Origin: an uncultured Pseudomonadota bacterium
GTDB taxonomy: Bacteria > Pseudomonadota > Alphaproteobacteria > RF32 > CAG-239
Direction: 5' to 3'
Length of the DNA stretch: 27,215 bases
Assembly: GCA_902796625.1 (NCBI GenBank)
Contig: CADBPX010000071.1
Coordinates: 1-27,215, forward strand
Shown here: positions 8,297 through 15,427 of the stretch, one piece after another
Layout: the number at the start of each line of letters is the position of its first letter
Position numbering within the stretch: position 1 is the stretch's first letter
Made by a program: the position numbers and the translations under genes
Notes under the pieces: generated by a model
The model's input: the letters and a program-made list of their open reading frames with translations, nothing else
The model's database searches: none
Told to the model about the DNA's origin: nothing

Positions 8297-8324
8297 CTAA
8301 AGAAAAAGGAGGATTTTCTTTAGT
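8296..8324 (-). promoter_or_regulatory. 11-bp hairpin with an anti-Shine-Dalgarno-like loop
   Basis: A perfect 11-bp stem, ACTAAAGAAAA (8296-8306) with TTTTCTTTAGT (8314-8324), encloses a 7-nt loop. In the minus-strand mRNA the loop reads UCCUCCU, the same core as the 3' end of 16S rRNA. The hairpin spans the stop codon of the 92-residue membrane protein gene and abuts the terminator stem, sharing base 8296. It may be a tandem terminator or protective element, or it may pair with purine-rich ribosome-binding sites. The structure is seen directly; the role is unknown. Confidence 0.45.
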
Positions 8325-8598
8325 AACCGACAATCAACAAATGGGTCTGTACATAAATATACGCCAGTAATATCCCTACACAGATATACCCGCAATCATA
8401 TTTTTTGTACCAACACCACAAGCCAATAAGCGGAACATACAAACAAAATATTGCGTGCGAAAAAACAAATGCTTCCAAAGCTAAAGAACTTCCGTGCTTA
8501 TAATAAATTATTCCGCTGCTACCGAACAACCACAGCGCGGCAATTAAAAATGCAACATATAAGATAAGCACAATCTTTCTTTCCACTGTTTCCATCAT
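8320..8598 (-). CDS. Small membrane protein, phage element
   Basis: A 92-residue protein with about three hydrophobic segments (roughly residues 8-29, 39-60 and 66-90) and short polar links containing KKYD and CWYKK. I do not recognise the family. Its start codon overlaps the stop of the upstream membrane protein gene by one base (TAATG), so the two are translationally coupled and may form a complex. Two adjacent ATGs are available. It is followed by a hairpin and a strong terminator. In this place, after a cell-wall enzyme gene, lysis accessory, superinfection exclusion or a lysogenic conversion role are all possible; the sequence does not decide. Confidence 0.6.
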   Translation of the reverse strand: MMETVERKIVLILYVAFLIAALWLFGSSGIIYYKHGSSLALEAFVFSHAIFCLYVPLIGLWCWYKKYDCGYICVGILLAYIYVQTHLLIVGY

Positions 8599-8918
8599 TA
8601 TTTTCCTGACCAGTAAAAGTTAAACAAATGTTCTCCGCCCACCCCGTACAAAGGCAACTCGTAAATCATAATAAACCCGATAAACAAACCGATCAGCAGA
8701 TACATATATCGCATAGGTTTACCTACCAATAAGACAATTGACAAAGCAAAACAGGTTATGACGGCAAAAAATCTGAAGTCACTCCATGATATTGCGTGTG
8801 AACCAAAATAAACTTTCCAGTCATGTTCATTGTATAATCCGAAACGGGCTAAAAAGCAGACGAGTATTACCAATGCCAACAATATTCCGGTGACGTAATC
8901 CTTTCTTTTTGCTATCAA
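8598..8918 (-). CDS. Small membrane protein with TTG start, phage element
   Basis: A 106-residue protein with three predicted membrane segments (about residues 11-29, 48-66 and 70-88). A 15-18-residue polar stretch after the first segment contains YNEHDWKVYFGSH. The start is a TTG at 8918 with a strong Shine-Dalgarno (AAGGAG) seven bases upstream; no ATG lies near enough to be an alternative. It is coupled to the next membrane gene by TAATG. It follows the L,D-transpeptidase-like gene after a gap of 97 bp in which I see nothing clear. No family is recognised. Paired small membrane proteins near lysis genes could be pinholin/antiholin-like or unrelated accessory genes. Confidence 0.6.
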   Translation of the reverse strand: MIAKRKDYVTGILLALVILVCFLARFGLYNEHDWKVYFGSHAISWSDFRFFAVITCFALSIVLLVGKPMRYMYLLIGLFIGFIMIYELPLYGVGGEHLFNFYWSGK

Positions 8919-9015
8919 TATCTTTCTCCTTTACAGACACGGCAGAACGCCTTCATACAACCATAAGTTATTATACTAAAATCACTCTACCGCATCTGTA
9001 TTTACTTTGCAACAA

Positions 9016-9675
9016 TTATTTTCGCTGTCCGAAAGATTTTTTATATTTTACACGTAAAGGTATATCCTGTTTATATTTATTGACAATACCTCCGAAATGC
9101 GACATCGGTAACCCAATATCTATACATCCGGCCGATCCTAGACCATTGTAACTGCCGTGCAAATAGAAGCCTTTTCTGCCTTTTGTATCGACATTAACCG
9201 GAGTAATAGCTATCCGTTGACGCCCCCAGTGATCATGATAATCCTCATCATAAGGAGCTGTATTGGTTTCAAGATCTTTATATCTTAACTGCCATTCTCC
9301 TTCGGGAATCGGGCCTAAGTCTGGAACATCTGTTGCAGCCTTGGTTTGATACATTGAATCTCCTGATTGGGCGCGATATTCTCCGATCATTTTTCCATTA
9401 TTATTAACCCTGAAATATTCGCCATCAAAAGACGAACTTAAATTCGGTGCCATATCATCCGGATCTATATCAGGCGCTACTTCATTATCATCATATTGAT
9501 CATATGAAGAATTTTCATAATACCCGCCAACATCCGGTGCCACTTCATTATCATCATATTCATCTTCCGGTGAATCATTTTGTAAAAACATTTTATTCAT
9601 CGGGCTATACGCCAACGCCGTCGGCACTCCGCCATAACGGCCGTTACCGCGTAATCGCCCCACATTATATCTCAT
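9016..9675 (-). CDS. L,D-transpeptidase-like (DUF2778/Tlde1-type) cell-wall enzyme with acidic N-terminal repeat
   Basis: A 219-residue protein. The C-terminal half (about residues 88-210) has the layout of DUF2778/Tlde1-type proteins, relatives of YkuD L,D-transpeptidases. It shows MIGEYRAQSGDS, then LGPIPEGEWQL, then WGRQRIAITPV, then the probable catalytic stretch FYLHGSYNGLGSAGCIDIG with His173, Ser181 and Cys184. Such enzymes cut or exchange peptidoglycan cross-links, so it may weaken the wall during exit or entry. The N-terminal 80 residues are acidic and hold a 21-residue repeat containing YDDNEVAPD twice (residues 40-48 and 61-69). No signal peptide is visible, so it would need the holin or virion delivery to reach the wall. 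It follows the large terminase by 20 bp. Confidence 0.7.
   Translation of the reverse strand: MRYNVGRLRGNGRYGGVPTALAYSPMNKMFLQNDSPEDEYDDNEVAPDVGGYYENSSYDQYDDNEVAPDIDPDDMAPNLSSSFDGEYFRVNNNGKMIGEYRAQSGDSMYQTKAATDVPDLGPIPEGEWQLRYKDLETNTAPYDEDYHDHWGRQRIAITPVNVDTKGRKGFYLHGSYNGLGSAGCIDIGLPMSHFGGIVNKYKQDIPLRVKYKKSFGQRK
9479..9560 (-). repeat. Tandem repeat in the N-terminus of the L,D-transpeptidase-like gene
   Basis: The same 19 bases recur at 9479-9497 and 9542-9560, an offset of 63 bp (21 codons). They encode the repeated YDDNEVAPD motif. Such an exact DNA repeat inside a coding region can expand or contract by slippage, changing the length of the acidic region. Confidence 0.7.
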
Positions 9676-9695
9676 TATTTTTCTCCTTTAATCTA

Positions 9696-11015
9696 TTACC
9701 AAGAATTGTTATTTGATTTAGTTTGAAATAAACTTTCCAAACTGTTTGCTTTTAAGTCATAATAATTTTGTTCGCCGCTATCAAATACCGGCTCTGCAAA
9801 CGTTAAAGCCAGTGCATCGGCTATATCCGGTGACCGTCCCAAACGTTTTTTAATTTCATCTTTTTCTTCCAACTGCAAACGCCCTTGAATATCATACTTT
9901 TTATTAACCGAGCACAATTCCGCACTGAGCGTTTCGTCGTTGGGAATCTGCACTTGAGGCTCACTTTCCAGCCATTGACGCATTTCGTCCCACATTTCGG
10001 CACGACGATTATGATATCGCTCCTCCAACAATGCCTTGGAACCGAACAGCACCGGACGAACAATTTTTTTAAATCCGCGATCATGCAAAATATCGATTAC
10101 TCCGCCGCCGACACCGCCGGCATCAACAAAAATTCGCGCCGGATGATACTGCCGAATAAAGTGCGTCGCCTGATTAGCCACCGCCACATTATCTAATTTG
10201 GAAAAACTGCGAAATTCCGAACACAATCGCCCGCGCCGAAAACAAAACACACTCTTATCCTCGCCAAAACGTGCAACATCTAAACCTATAATCAAGGGAG
10301 AAGTCGTGTTGATCAGTTTATCTTCCATCGCTTTGCGCACGGTTTTATATTGTATAAGCTTATGGCTGTCGCCGGTGGCCGGAGCACCTAACCATATATG
10401 CTCATAGTCTTCGGGATTTTCCTTTTGACATTTCTGAGCCATATACTTTATTTCGTCAGGACAAAACGGATTATCGCAGTAATTTACTTTTACCACTATT
10501 GTCTGCTCATCCGGATGTGCCCCGACGGCCATCCATACCGGATCATTTTCAGTTTCCCGATTCATGGAAATCCAAATTTCCGATCCCGGTTTACGAATCG
10601 TCGGATTTAAGATTTCCCAACTTTTTTTACTTATATTCTGTGCTTCTTCCAGCCAAACAATATCAACCCCTTCCAATGATTTAACATTGGATGCATTATG
10701 CTCTTGCAGGCCCTTAAAAATAAAGCTGGTACCGGTTATCTTATTGACAATCTGGCTTTCCGTGACTTTATAGTCAGTCAGCTGATAATGCGCAATCCGG
10801 TCGCTTAGAAGCTTATGGACGGAATCTTTAATACTTTCCTGTACTTCGCGCATACACGCAATCCGCAATTTTTTCATACGCCCCAAAATCAGCAAACTGT
10901 CGGCAAAAGCATAACTTTTTCCACCGGCTCGCCCGCCGTAATACAGTTTATACCTCTTGTTTTGCCGAAGCAGCGGGGCAAATATCTCCGGTATTTTGGC
11001 TATTTTGGTTATCAT
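9696..11015 (-). CDS. terL: Terminase large subunit (PBSX/Terminase_3 type)
   Basis: A 439-residue packaging motor and nuclease, full length for this family. The ATPase part has Walker A GGRAGGKS (27-34) just after the usual IFAPLLRQNKRYKLYYGG opening. Walker B is IVWLEEAQ with Glu123/Glu124 and a coupling-like motif IWISMNRE follows. The nuclease part keeps acidic residues Asp246 (IGLDVARFGEDKS), Asp298 (FVDAGGVGGGV) and Asp397/Asp400 (SPDIADALAL), as expected for the RNase H-like fold. It cuts concatemers and pumps DNA through the portal. The start overlaps the small upstream gene by 68 bp and has no clear Shine-Dalgarno, suggesting coupling. All key residues seen are intact, so packaging should be functional. 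Confidence 0.93.
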   Translation of the reverse strand: MITKIAKIPEIFAPLLRQNKRYKLYYGGRAGGKSYAFADSLLILGRMKKLRIACMREVQESIKDSVHKLLSDRIAHYQLTDYKVTESQIVNKITGTSFIFKGLQEHNASNVKSLEGVDIVWLEEAQNISKKSWEILNPTIRKPGSEIWISMNRETENDPVWMAVGAHPDEQTIVVKVNYCDNPFCPDEIKYMAQKCQKENPEDYEHIWLGAPATGDSHKLIQYKTVRKAMEDKLINTTSPLIIGLDVARFGEDKSVFCFRRGRLCSEFRSFSKLDNVAVANQATHFIRQYHPARIFVDAGGVGGGVIDILHDRGFKKIVRPVLFGSKALLEERYHNRRAEMWDEMRQWLESEPQVQIPNDETLSAELCSVNKKYDIQGRLQLEEKDEIKKRLGRSPDIADALALTFAEPVFDSGEQNYYDLKANSLESLFQTKSNNNSW

Positions 11016-11223
11016 TGGTAAAATCCACTAAAATTTTGGTTATATCGTCATTGTTTTCCGTTATTTCCCGATCAGCCTGTAATGAAGCTATTTTGCATTT
11101 CAGTTCCTCGGCTTTTAAGGCCAGATTAATATTACCTTCCTCAATTGCCATTTGTTGTAATTTTGCCAACATTTTCAGGCTGTCATTATAAGAATAAGTT
11201 GCCGACGCTTTCTTCTTCGGCAT
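10948..11223 (-). CDS. Probable terminase small subunit
   Basis: A 91-residue protein ending inside the start of the large terminase gene. The N-terminus is basic (MPKKKASATYSYND) and is followed by a long helix, MLAKLQQMAIEEGNINLALKA then EELKCKIASL. This resembles the oligomerisation helices of small terminase proteins (KAEELK.KLA.L pattern). The C-terminus is polar and Asn/Asp-rich. I place the start at 11223 because a very strong Shine-Dalgarno (GGGAGGTG) sits just before that ATG; a longer frame from a TTG at 11262 is open but lacks such a site. No clear helix-turn-helix is visible, so DNA binding would have to come from another fold. The role is inferred mostly from position. Confidence 0.55.
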   Translation of the reverse strand: MPKKKASATYSYNDSLKMLAKLQQMAIEEGNINLALKAEELKCKIASLQADREITENNDDITKILVDFTNDNQNSQNTGDICPAASAKQEV

Positions 11224-11306
11224 ATTTCTCACCTCCCTCAAAATTGTTTGAAATATCCGCAAATAGTTGGCTCGAACGGAACATTTATTCTTTCTGTAAC
11301 CGTTTC

Positions 11307-11735
11307 CTAATCCTCACGATAAAAAAGATGATTTTTTATCTCGCAACAAGGATACTTATACAGAGCCCAACGAGGTTTTATTTGTTTGGTATGATAATAT
11401 ACCGCCCCGTTGGTGCAATCTGCCAATTCACCGGCAACAGCACGTTCGGCTATTGCCAAACACTGCCGAAAAATCGGATTACTTTTATCAACCGTGCGAA
11501 CCACCCAATAGTTAGGATCATTTTTATTCCAGCAGCTGAACTGAAAACGTTTCAAGCATGTCTGGGCAATATCGGCTATTTTACGCTGATCTTGCAAAAC
11601 ATATCCCGTATACCATTTATGATCTTTATAGCGATTCATCACCACACAGGCAACCGCCTCCATACCTTCTTGCCCCTCACCGCGGGCTTCTCCGTATATG
11701 GTGCGCGCCAAAATATCTACATCATCTTCCTTCAT
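11307..11735 (-). CDS. SleB-type cell wall hydrolase (Hydrolase_2), phage endolysin
   Basis: A 142-residue single-domain enzyme. It opens VDILARTIYGEARGEGQEGM, with the catalytic-type Glu16 in YGEARGE, then EAVACVVMNRYK, ending with the expected NGAVYYHTKQIKPRWAL. SleB/CwlJ-family enzymes cleave the glycan strand of peptidoglycan as lytic transglycosylases; here it is the likely endolysin. The start overlaps the holin stop by ATGA, a classical holin-endolysin coupling. No signal peptide is present, so it depends on the holin for access to the wall. Cys residues are unusually frequent (C29, C59, C68 and a CC near the end). Confidence 0.88.
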   Translation of the reverse strand: MKEDDVDILARTIYGEARGEGQEGMEAVACVVMNRYKDHKWYTGYVLQDQRKIADIAQTCLKRFQFSCWNKNDPNYWVVRTVDKSNPIFRQCLAIAERAVAGELADCTNGAVYYHTKQIKPRWALYKYPCCEIKNHLFYRED

Positions 11736-12013
11736 TGTCCGAACCTTTTACTAATCAGCTCCGACAACTTATTGCTGATAAAACCGTTAGCCCAATCATA
11801 CAACGGACGACTGATAAGAATAATCAAACCGACAAATCCGCCGCGTGTGGCCCCGTCAGCCACCCATAAACCCAAGAACAAATAAGAACAATACCCCATG
11901 GTAAAACCTAAAAGAGCATCTATACATAACTGGGCGAAAGTTTTAAAACGAATTACGGCCGAAATTACGGCCGCAAAACAAATAAATAACACAACTTTTA
12001 TATCTTCTATCAT
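11732..12013 (-). CDS. Phage holin
   Basis: A 93-residue membrane protein with about three hydrophobic segments (roughly residues 5-22, 28-50 and 56-72), separated by short polar turns. It has a charged C-terminal tail (SNKLSELISKRFGQ), the normal build of a holin. It would form the lesion in the inner membrane that releases the SleB-type hydrolase encoded right after it (4-bp ATGA overlap). A strong Shine-Dalgarno (AAAGGAG) precedes the ATG at 12013. The Gly-rich GATRGGFVGLI stretch before the last segment recalls LydA-like or related phage holins, but I cannot fix the family. Function rests on topology plus gene order. Confidence 0.75.
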   Translation of the reverse strand: MIEDIKVVLFICFAAVISAVIRFKTFAQLCIDALLGFTMGYCSYLFLGLWVADGATRGGFVGLIILISRPLYDWANGFISNKLSELISKRFGQ

Positions 12014-12063
12014 CTGTTATCTCCTTTATGCAATGTAAAAACAAACCCTCCACATCGTCATAA

Positions 12064-12083
12064 AGGGAGCTTTTATGCTCCCT
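12064..12083 (-). terminator. Terminator-like hairpin after the BppU-like gene
   Basis: The 7-bp stem AGGGAGC (12064-12070) with GCTCCCT (12077-12083) has a 6-nt loop. On the minus strand it is followed by a weak T tract (TTTATGA). It overlaps the stop codon of the BppU-like gene and precedes the holin gene. It may attenuate rather than block lysis gene expression. Confidence 0.5.
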
Positions 12084-12429
12084 GTGTTACCTGCTCGGTA
12101 ATTTTTAACGTACCAATTTGATTGATATTCTGCGGAAAAATTGTATGAACTTCCCCGTCTTCGCGTATCAGCTCAATATCACACTTATAATCGCCAAGCT
12201 CAATATTGGTCTGCTCCGGAGTTAATAATAAAGCAACTTTTCCATGCTCAACATCAACCGGTGTCCCTTCAACTTCAAACAGCAGGCTGTTGTTATTGTC
12301 GCGCACCTGCATTCTGATTTGCGCCGTACTCAGATCTACCGGCCGGCAGTTCTCGCTAACGCAAATATTGATAGCGAAACTGTCTCCCTGCCGTACCGCC
12401 ACCAAATTATTATTAATATATCCTGTCAT
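12073..12429 (-). CDS. BppU-like phage tail-associated beta protein
   Basis: A 118-residue beta-rich protein. The sequence VRQGDSFAINICVSENCRPV, then DLSTAQIRMQVRDNN, then VALLLTPEQTNIELGDYKCD, IELIREDGEVHTIF and a terminal TLKITEQVT follow the pattern of the immunoglobulin-like N-terminal domain of BppU-type proteins. That domain is found singly in many prophages near tail fibre genes. It probably sits at the tail tip or mediates fibre attachment. It has Shine-Dalgarno GGAG at good spacing and is followed by a hairpin that overlaps its stop. Family recognition is by pattern; exact place in the virion is unknown. Confidence 0.55.
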   Translation of the reverse strand: MTGYINNNLVAVRQGDSFAINICVSENCRPVDLSTAQIRMQVRDNNNSLLFEVEGTPVDVEHGKVALLLTPEQTNIELGDYKCDIELIREDGEVHTIFPQNINQIGTLKITEQVTQGA

Positions 12430-12438
12430 TTTTTTCTC

Positions 12439-13104
12439 CTAAATAGTATATGTTTTAAATACACTGCCGTTTTTATAAATGGTCAGCCGATCGCCGCTAA
12501 CGGCGGATGTAAAGGTATCATCTGCCACAACGGTATTATTACCGTTATTAAAGTTCATGGTTGTGGCTAAAGTGTAACTCATAGAACGATAGTTATTACC
12601 GTTGATATCTTCCCAACGCAAAGCATTACTCAAGTCCTTAGCAACCGCATTATTCCACTTATTTTGATAATAAAAAGCACTGTTGTATTTATCGCTGGTA
12701 TTATTTTCAAAATAATTATCATTACGCTCAATAGCCGTGCCGTTCTTTCGTACAACGAACGGTATTGAACCGTTATCAAAATGCATTGAAAAGATATACA
12801 GCCAATCATTACCGTCTTCAGTTAATCCGGCTGTAAAAGTTACATACTTAAAGTTACCCCAAGAATTCGGAAAGTCCGAAACCTTATGCTTTTTCAAGAT
12901 GGCATAATCTTTATTATCGCTCGAACGGTGAACCCGCCCCCGCGTTGCGTAATAATCATCAACATTTCCCAACTTGACATAACCGTTGCTGTTATTGACT
13001 TTAACTTTCAAATTCGGCTCCGGACACTCGCTGACGGTGCTGTAAATTTCAGCTTGTTCCTCCTGACCGTTTTTTAATATATGTAAATGTGATATAACAC
13101 TCAT
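12439..13104 (-). CDS. Putative phage tail / receptor-binding protein
   Basis: A protein of about 221 residues with beta-rich, Asn/Tyr-rich sequence. It opens MSVISHLHILKNGQEEQAEI, then NLKVKVNNSNGYVKLGNVDD, a compact N-terminal domain style I recall from gut prophage tail proteins. The rest is unrecognised but contains FKYVTFTAGLTEDGNDWLYI and ends in SGDRLTIYKNGSVFKTYTI. I prefer the ATG at 13104 because the protein pattern starts there and AAGGAA precedes it. An upstream in-frame ATG at 13131 with its own AAAGGA would add nine residues. It lies directly after the short fibre gene, so it may be the distal receptor-binding part of the tail. Role inferred. Confidence 0.5.
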   Translation of the reverse strand: MSVISHLHILKNGQEEQAEIYSTVSECPEPNLKVKVNNSNGYVKLGNVDDYYATRGRVHRSSDNKDYAILKKHKVSDFPNSWGNFKYVTFTAGLTEDGNDWLYIFSMHFDNGSIPFVVRKNGTAIERNDNYFENNTSDKYNSAFYYQNKWNNAVAKDLSNALRWEDINGNNYRSMSYTLATTMNFNNGNNTVVADDTFTSAVSGDRLTIYKNGSVFKTYTI

Positions 13105-13143
13105 AATTAATTTCCTTATATAGCTAAACATGATTATTTTCCT

Positions 13144-13563
13144 TTAAGCAATCCAAATTCGCCCGCCGGGAATATTTAGTGTTCCCGAAATTGTGGCGGT
13201 TGTTGCCGTCAGCGTTGTCGCCGTCATGGTCGGTGTTGTAACGCTGGTGCTGAAAGTTTTGGCTCCGCTGGCGGTTTCCGTTCCGCTTTTATGCAAAGCA
13301 TTACCGTCAACACTGTTTAACTGACTGCGATTAACGGCATCGGAATTGGAATTGCCGTTGGCAACATTCTTAATTTGGAAATTTCCCATATTTAAATTTC
13401 CGCTCATGGTACAACGACCGTCACGTAACATACAATTGTTTAAGCCGGCGGCAAAATTGTCGTCTTCTTCATCGTGACGATCGCTGACAATATCAATATC
13501 GTTTATACGATCTTGTTCCCAGCTGTATATGCGGGAAAAGTTTCCTTGTGAATCAAATGGCAT
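13144..13563 (-). CDS. Short tail fibre protein
   Basis: A 139-residue protein with a typical podovirus fibre N-terminus: MPFDSQGNFSRIYSWEQDRI, then RHDEEDDNFAAGLNNCM, then GNLNMGNFQIKNVANGNSNS and DAVNRSQLNSV. The last 50 residues are a Thr/Ala/Ser-rich run (TPTMTATTLTATTATISGTL) ending NIPGGRIWIA. The N-terminal part anchors fibres to the tail, and the repetitive part suits a trimeric fibre shaft. It is much shorter than most fibres and has no receptor-binding head of its own; the next gene may supply it. AAAGGAG precedes the ATG. A truncated fibre with a split-off distal domain is an alternative reading. Confidence 0.65.
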   Translation of the reverse strand: MPFDSQGNFSRIYSWEQDRINDIDIVSDRHDEEDDNFAAGLNNCMLRDGRCTMSGNLNMGNFQIKNVANGNSNSDAVNRSQLNSVDGNALHKSGTETASGAKTFSTSVTTPTMTATTLTATTATISGTLNIPGGRIWIA

Positions 13564-13600
13564 TTTATTCTCCTTTTAATTAAAATATTAGGTTATGACT

Positions 13601-15376
13601 TTAATTTTCCGAATCGGACACCTTGAGGGCGTCTTTTTTCAGCTCTTGTATTTTAGATATTTTTTTCAAATTCAATTCTTCGCGTTTTAAGGCATTCTGT
13701 TCTTGCTTAATTGCAAAGTCCTGATCTTGTTTTTGCTTTTGCAAATCTAAAAATTCTTTATTGGTATTCGGCTGCGGTTTGTCCGGAGTATTCAGCTCTT
13801 GAGAAATTTTTTCAAACGCCGCATCGATAACCGCATCAAACTGGCGAGCATTAGGCATAGTGGCTACTGCACTGTTAATCATTTGCCGATATAACGGTAA
13901 CAAAGCCGGTTGCTGTGAAACTAAAACAAATGATTTATTTATCATTTCGTTTATTGCCTCCAGAGTAGATAAAGTTTTTTCTTCCTCTTTATCCTCATTG
14001 TAGCAACCGTCGGTTTCCAATTCGATGGACATTTGCCGCAATTTATCGTGCTTCAAAAGCTTAACGGCCCGAAAAGCGGTTTCTTGATCCTTTAACTCTT
14101 CGGCGGTTAAAAAGGCCAATAAAAATTCCGGTGCAAATTGTTCGCAAATAATTTCCGCCTTAATACGTAGCAAATCTTTTAAGAATCTTTGCATATCATT
14201 TTGACGATCCTGATTACGAAGAGTTCCGAAATTAGTTTTTTGTGCCACGGCAGTTGCCGTTTCACCGCTCCGCGAATTACCGCGCATAATATCGGATACA
14301 CCGGTTACTTCATAAATTGCCTCGACCAAAACCTGACGCCGTTGGGCTAAAGCACCAAGAGCGGCCACATACTGTTCAATCGGGGCAAAATCTATAATAC
14401 CTCTGATGCCGCCGGCTTCTTTTAACTTTTCGTAGTCACTGATAGAAATCAGGCTCACATCTTTATCCAGAATATTAGCCAATTCCGGAAAAGAATTATC
14501 ATAACAGCCTGAAACTTTCAGGGCCTGCATAGTTAAACGCATACGGTTATTAACCCCGTCAAGCTCATTGAGCAGACTTTTTATTTCCACATAATCCGGA
14601 ACCGGAATAATTCCATCATTGGTCAATGTTGCCATAATCGGTTTGGGACACGGAAAGAAACCGCTTAAATGCAAGGGATCATCGCTTACCATTAAAAAAT
14701 CCGGCTTATATTCCGGAGAAAAGTAATAAACCTTTTTTGACGGCTTATCCCAAATTTCATAAATCGTAATTGTGCTCTGATCATTAAAGCCGCGAGTAAA
14801 ATACTCGGCAACCGCCGGAGTAAAGTTTGCACAAACTTCGTTTACCGTCATATAGGTCTTGCGGGCAATCCACTCGACATCTTCCCAAACGTTAACCTTA
14901 GCCGTATCGGCAAGAAACATCGTCGGGCTGACATAAACCGTATCGACTTGTTCTTTTTCTTTAATTTTTTCGGCACCGATATTACGTAAAGTTGGTTTAT
15001 AGCGTTCCCATAAAATTCCCATACCCGAAAGCAAAAAATCATTACGGGCATATTTTACCACGCTGTCAAAATCAAATTGTTGCATATCCCAAGCCAGCGC
15101 CCTTTCTAAAATTTTGCAAGCCGCAGAAGCCACAACATCGGTGGTTTTATGACTACGCACAATAAACGGTTTGGGTTGCTTGAAATATAAAAAAGGCTTC
15201 AATGTTTCCACTGAAGACCAAAAAATATTTTGTTTATTTCGGCGATTTTCATTACGGTAGTAAGTACGAATTTCGCTGATCAAATCATAATAATCCGAAT
15301 ATTTTTTTTCAGCCGCCGAAATTTTGGCGGCCCATTCGTCGCGCCGTTGCTTACGGCTTTTTTGTATTTCTGACAT
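13601..15376 (-). CDS. Portal protein
   Basis: A 591-residue protein with the portal build of short-tailed phages. An N-terminal helical wing includes YYDLISEIRTYYRNENRR and NIFWSSVETLKPFLYFKQPK. A core follows with VKYARNDFLLSGMGILWERY and VYVSPTMFLADTAKVNVWED. A region with IKSLLNELDGVNNRMRLTMQ and ALGALAQRRQVLVEAIYEVT is next, followed by the portal-type SRSGETATAVAQKTNFG. The tail is a charged coiled coil (QKQDQDFAIKQEQNALKREE). It forms the dodecameric channel for DNA. The open frame extends to 15424, but the start at 15376 has TTAGGAG at ideal spacing and the extra 16 residues would lie over a terminator-like hairpin, so the shorter form is preferred. Confidence 0.88.
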   Translation of the reverse strand: MSEIQKSRKQRRDEWAAKISAAEKKYSDYYDLISEIRTYYRNENRRNKQNIFWSSVETLKPFLYFKQPKPFIVRSHKTTDVVASAACKILERALAWDMQQFDFDSVVKYARNDFLLSGMGILWERYKPTLRNIGAEKIKEKEQVDTVYVSPTMFLADTAKVNVWEDVEWIARKTYMTVNEVCANFTPAVAEYFTRGFNDQSTITIYEIWDKPSKKVYYFSPEYKPDFLMVSDDPLHLSGFFPCPKPIMATLTNDGIIPVPDYVEIKSLLNELDGVNNRMRLTMQALKVSGCYDNSFPELANILDKDVSLISISDYEKLKEAGGIRGIIDFAPIEQYVAALGALAQRRQVLVEAIYEVTGVSDIMRGNSRSGETATAVAQKTNFGTLRNQDRQNDMQRFLKDLLRIKAEIICEQFAPEFLLAFLTAEELKDQETAFRAVKLLKHDKLRQMSIELETDGCYNEDKEEEKTLSTLEAINEMINKSFVLVSQQPALLPLYRQMINSAVATMPNARQFDAVIDAAFEKISQELNTPDKPQPNTNKEFLDLQKQKQDQDFAIKQEQNALKREELNLKKISKIQELKKDALKVSDSEN

Positions 15377-15397
15377 AAATTTTCTCCTAAAATAAAA

Positions 15398-15415
15398 GGC
15401 TCCCTTTACGGAGCC
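15398..15415 (-). terminator. Intrinsic terminator between the GroES-like and portal genes
   Basis: The stem GGCTCC (15398-15403) with GGAGCC (15410-15415) has a 6-nt loop. On the minus strand it is followed by TTTTATTTT. It lies 13 bp past the GroES-like stop and 22 bp before the portal start. Confidence 0.7.
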
Positions 15416-15427
15416 GAATAACATTAT

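Noticed and set aside
11145..11885. Plus-strand open frame of 246 codons
   Set aside because: It lies antisense to holin, SleB hydrolase and small terminase, all well supported. The translation shows no domain and a composition typical of a shadow frame.
12439..13563. Diversity-generating retroelement acting on the tail fibre or receptor-binding gene
   Set aside because: No reverse transcriptase frame and no template/variable repeat pair were seen anywhere in the element.
13601..15424. Longer portal start at 15424 and longer GroES-like start at 15712
   Set aside because: Both extensions run through terminator hairpins and lack ribosome-binding sites, while good Shine-Dalgarno sequences precede the internal ATGs at 15376 and 15670.
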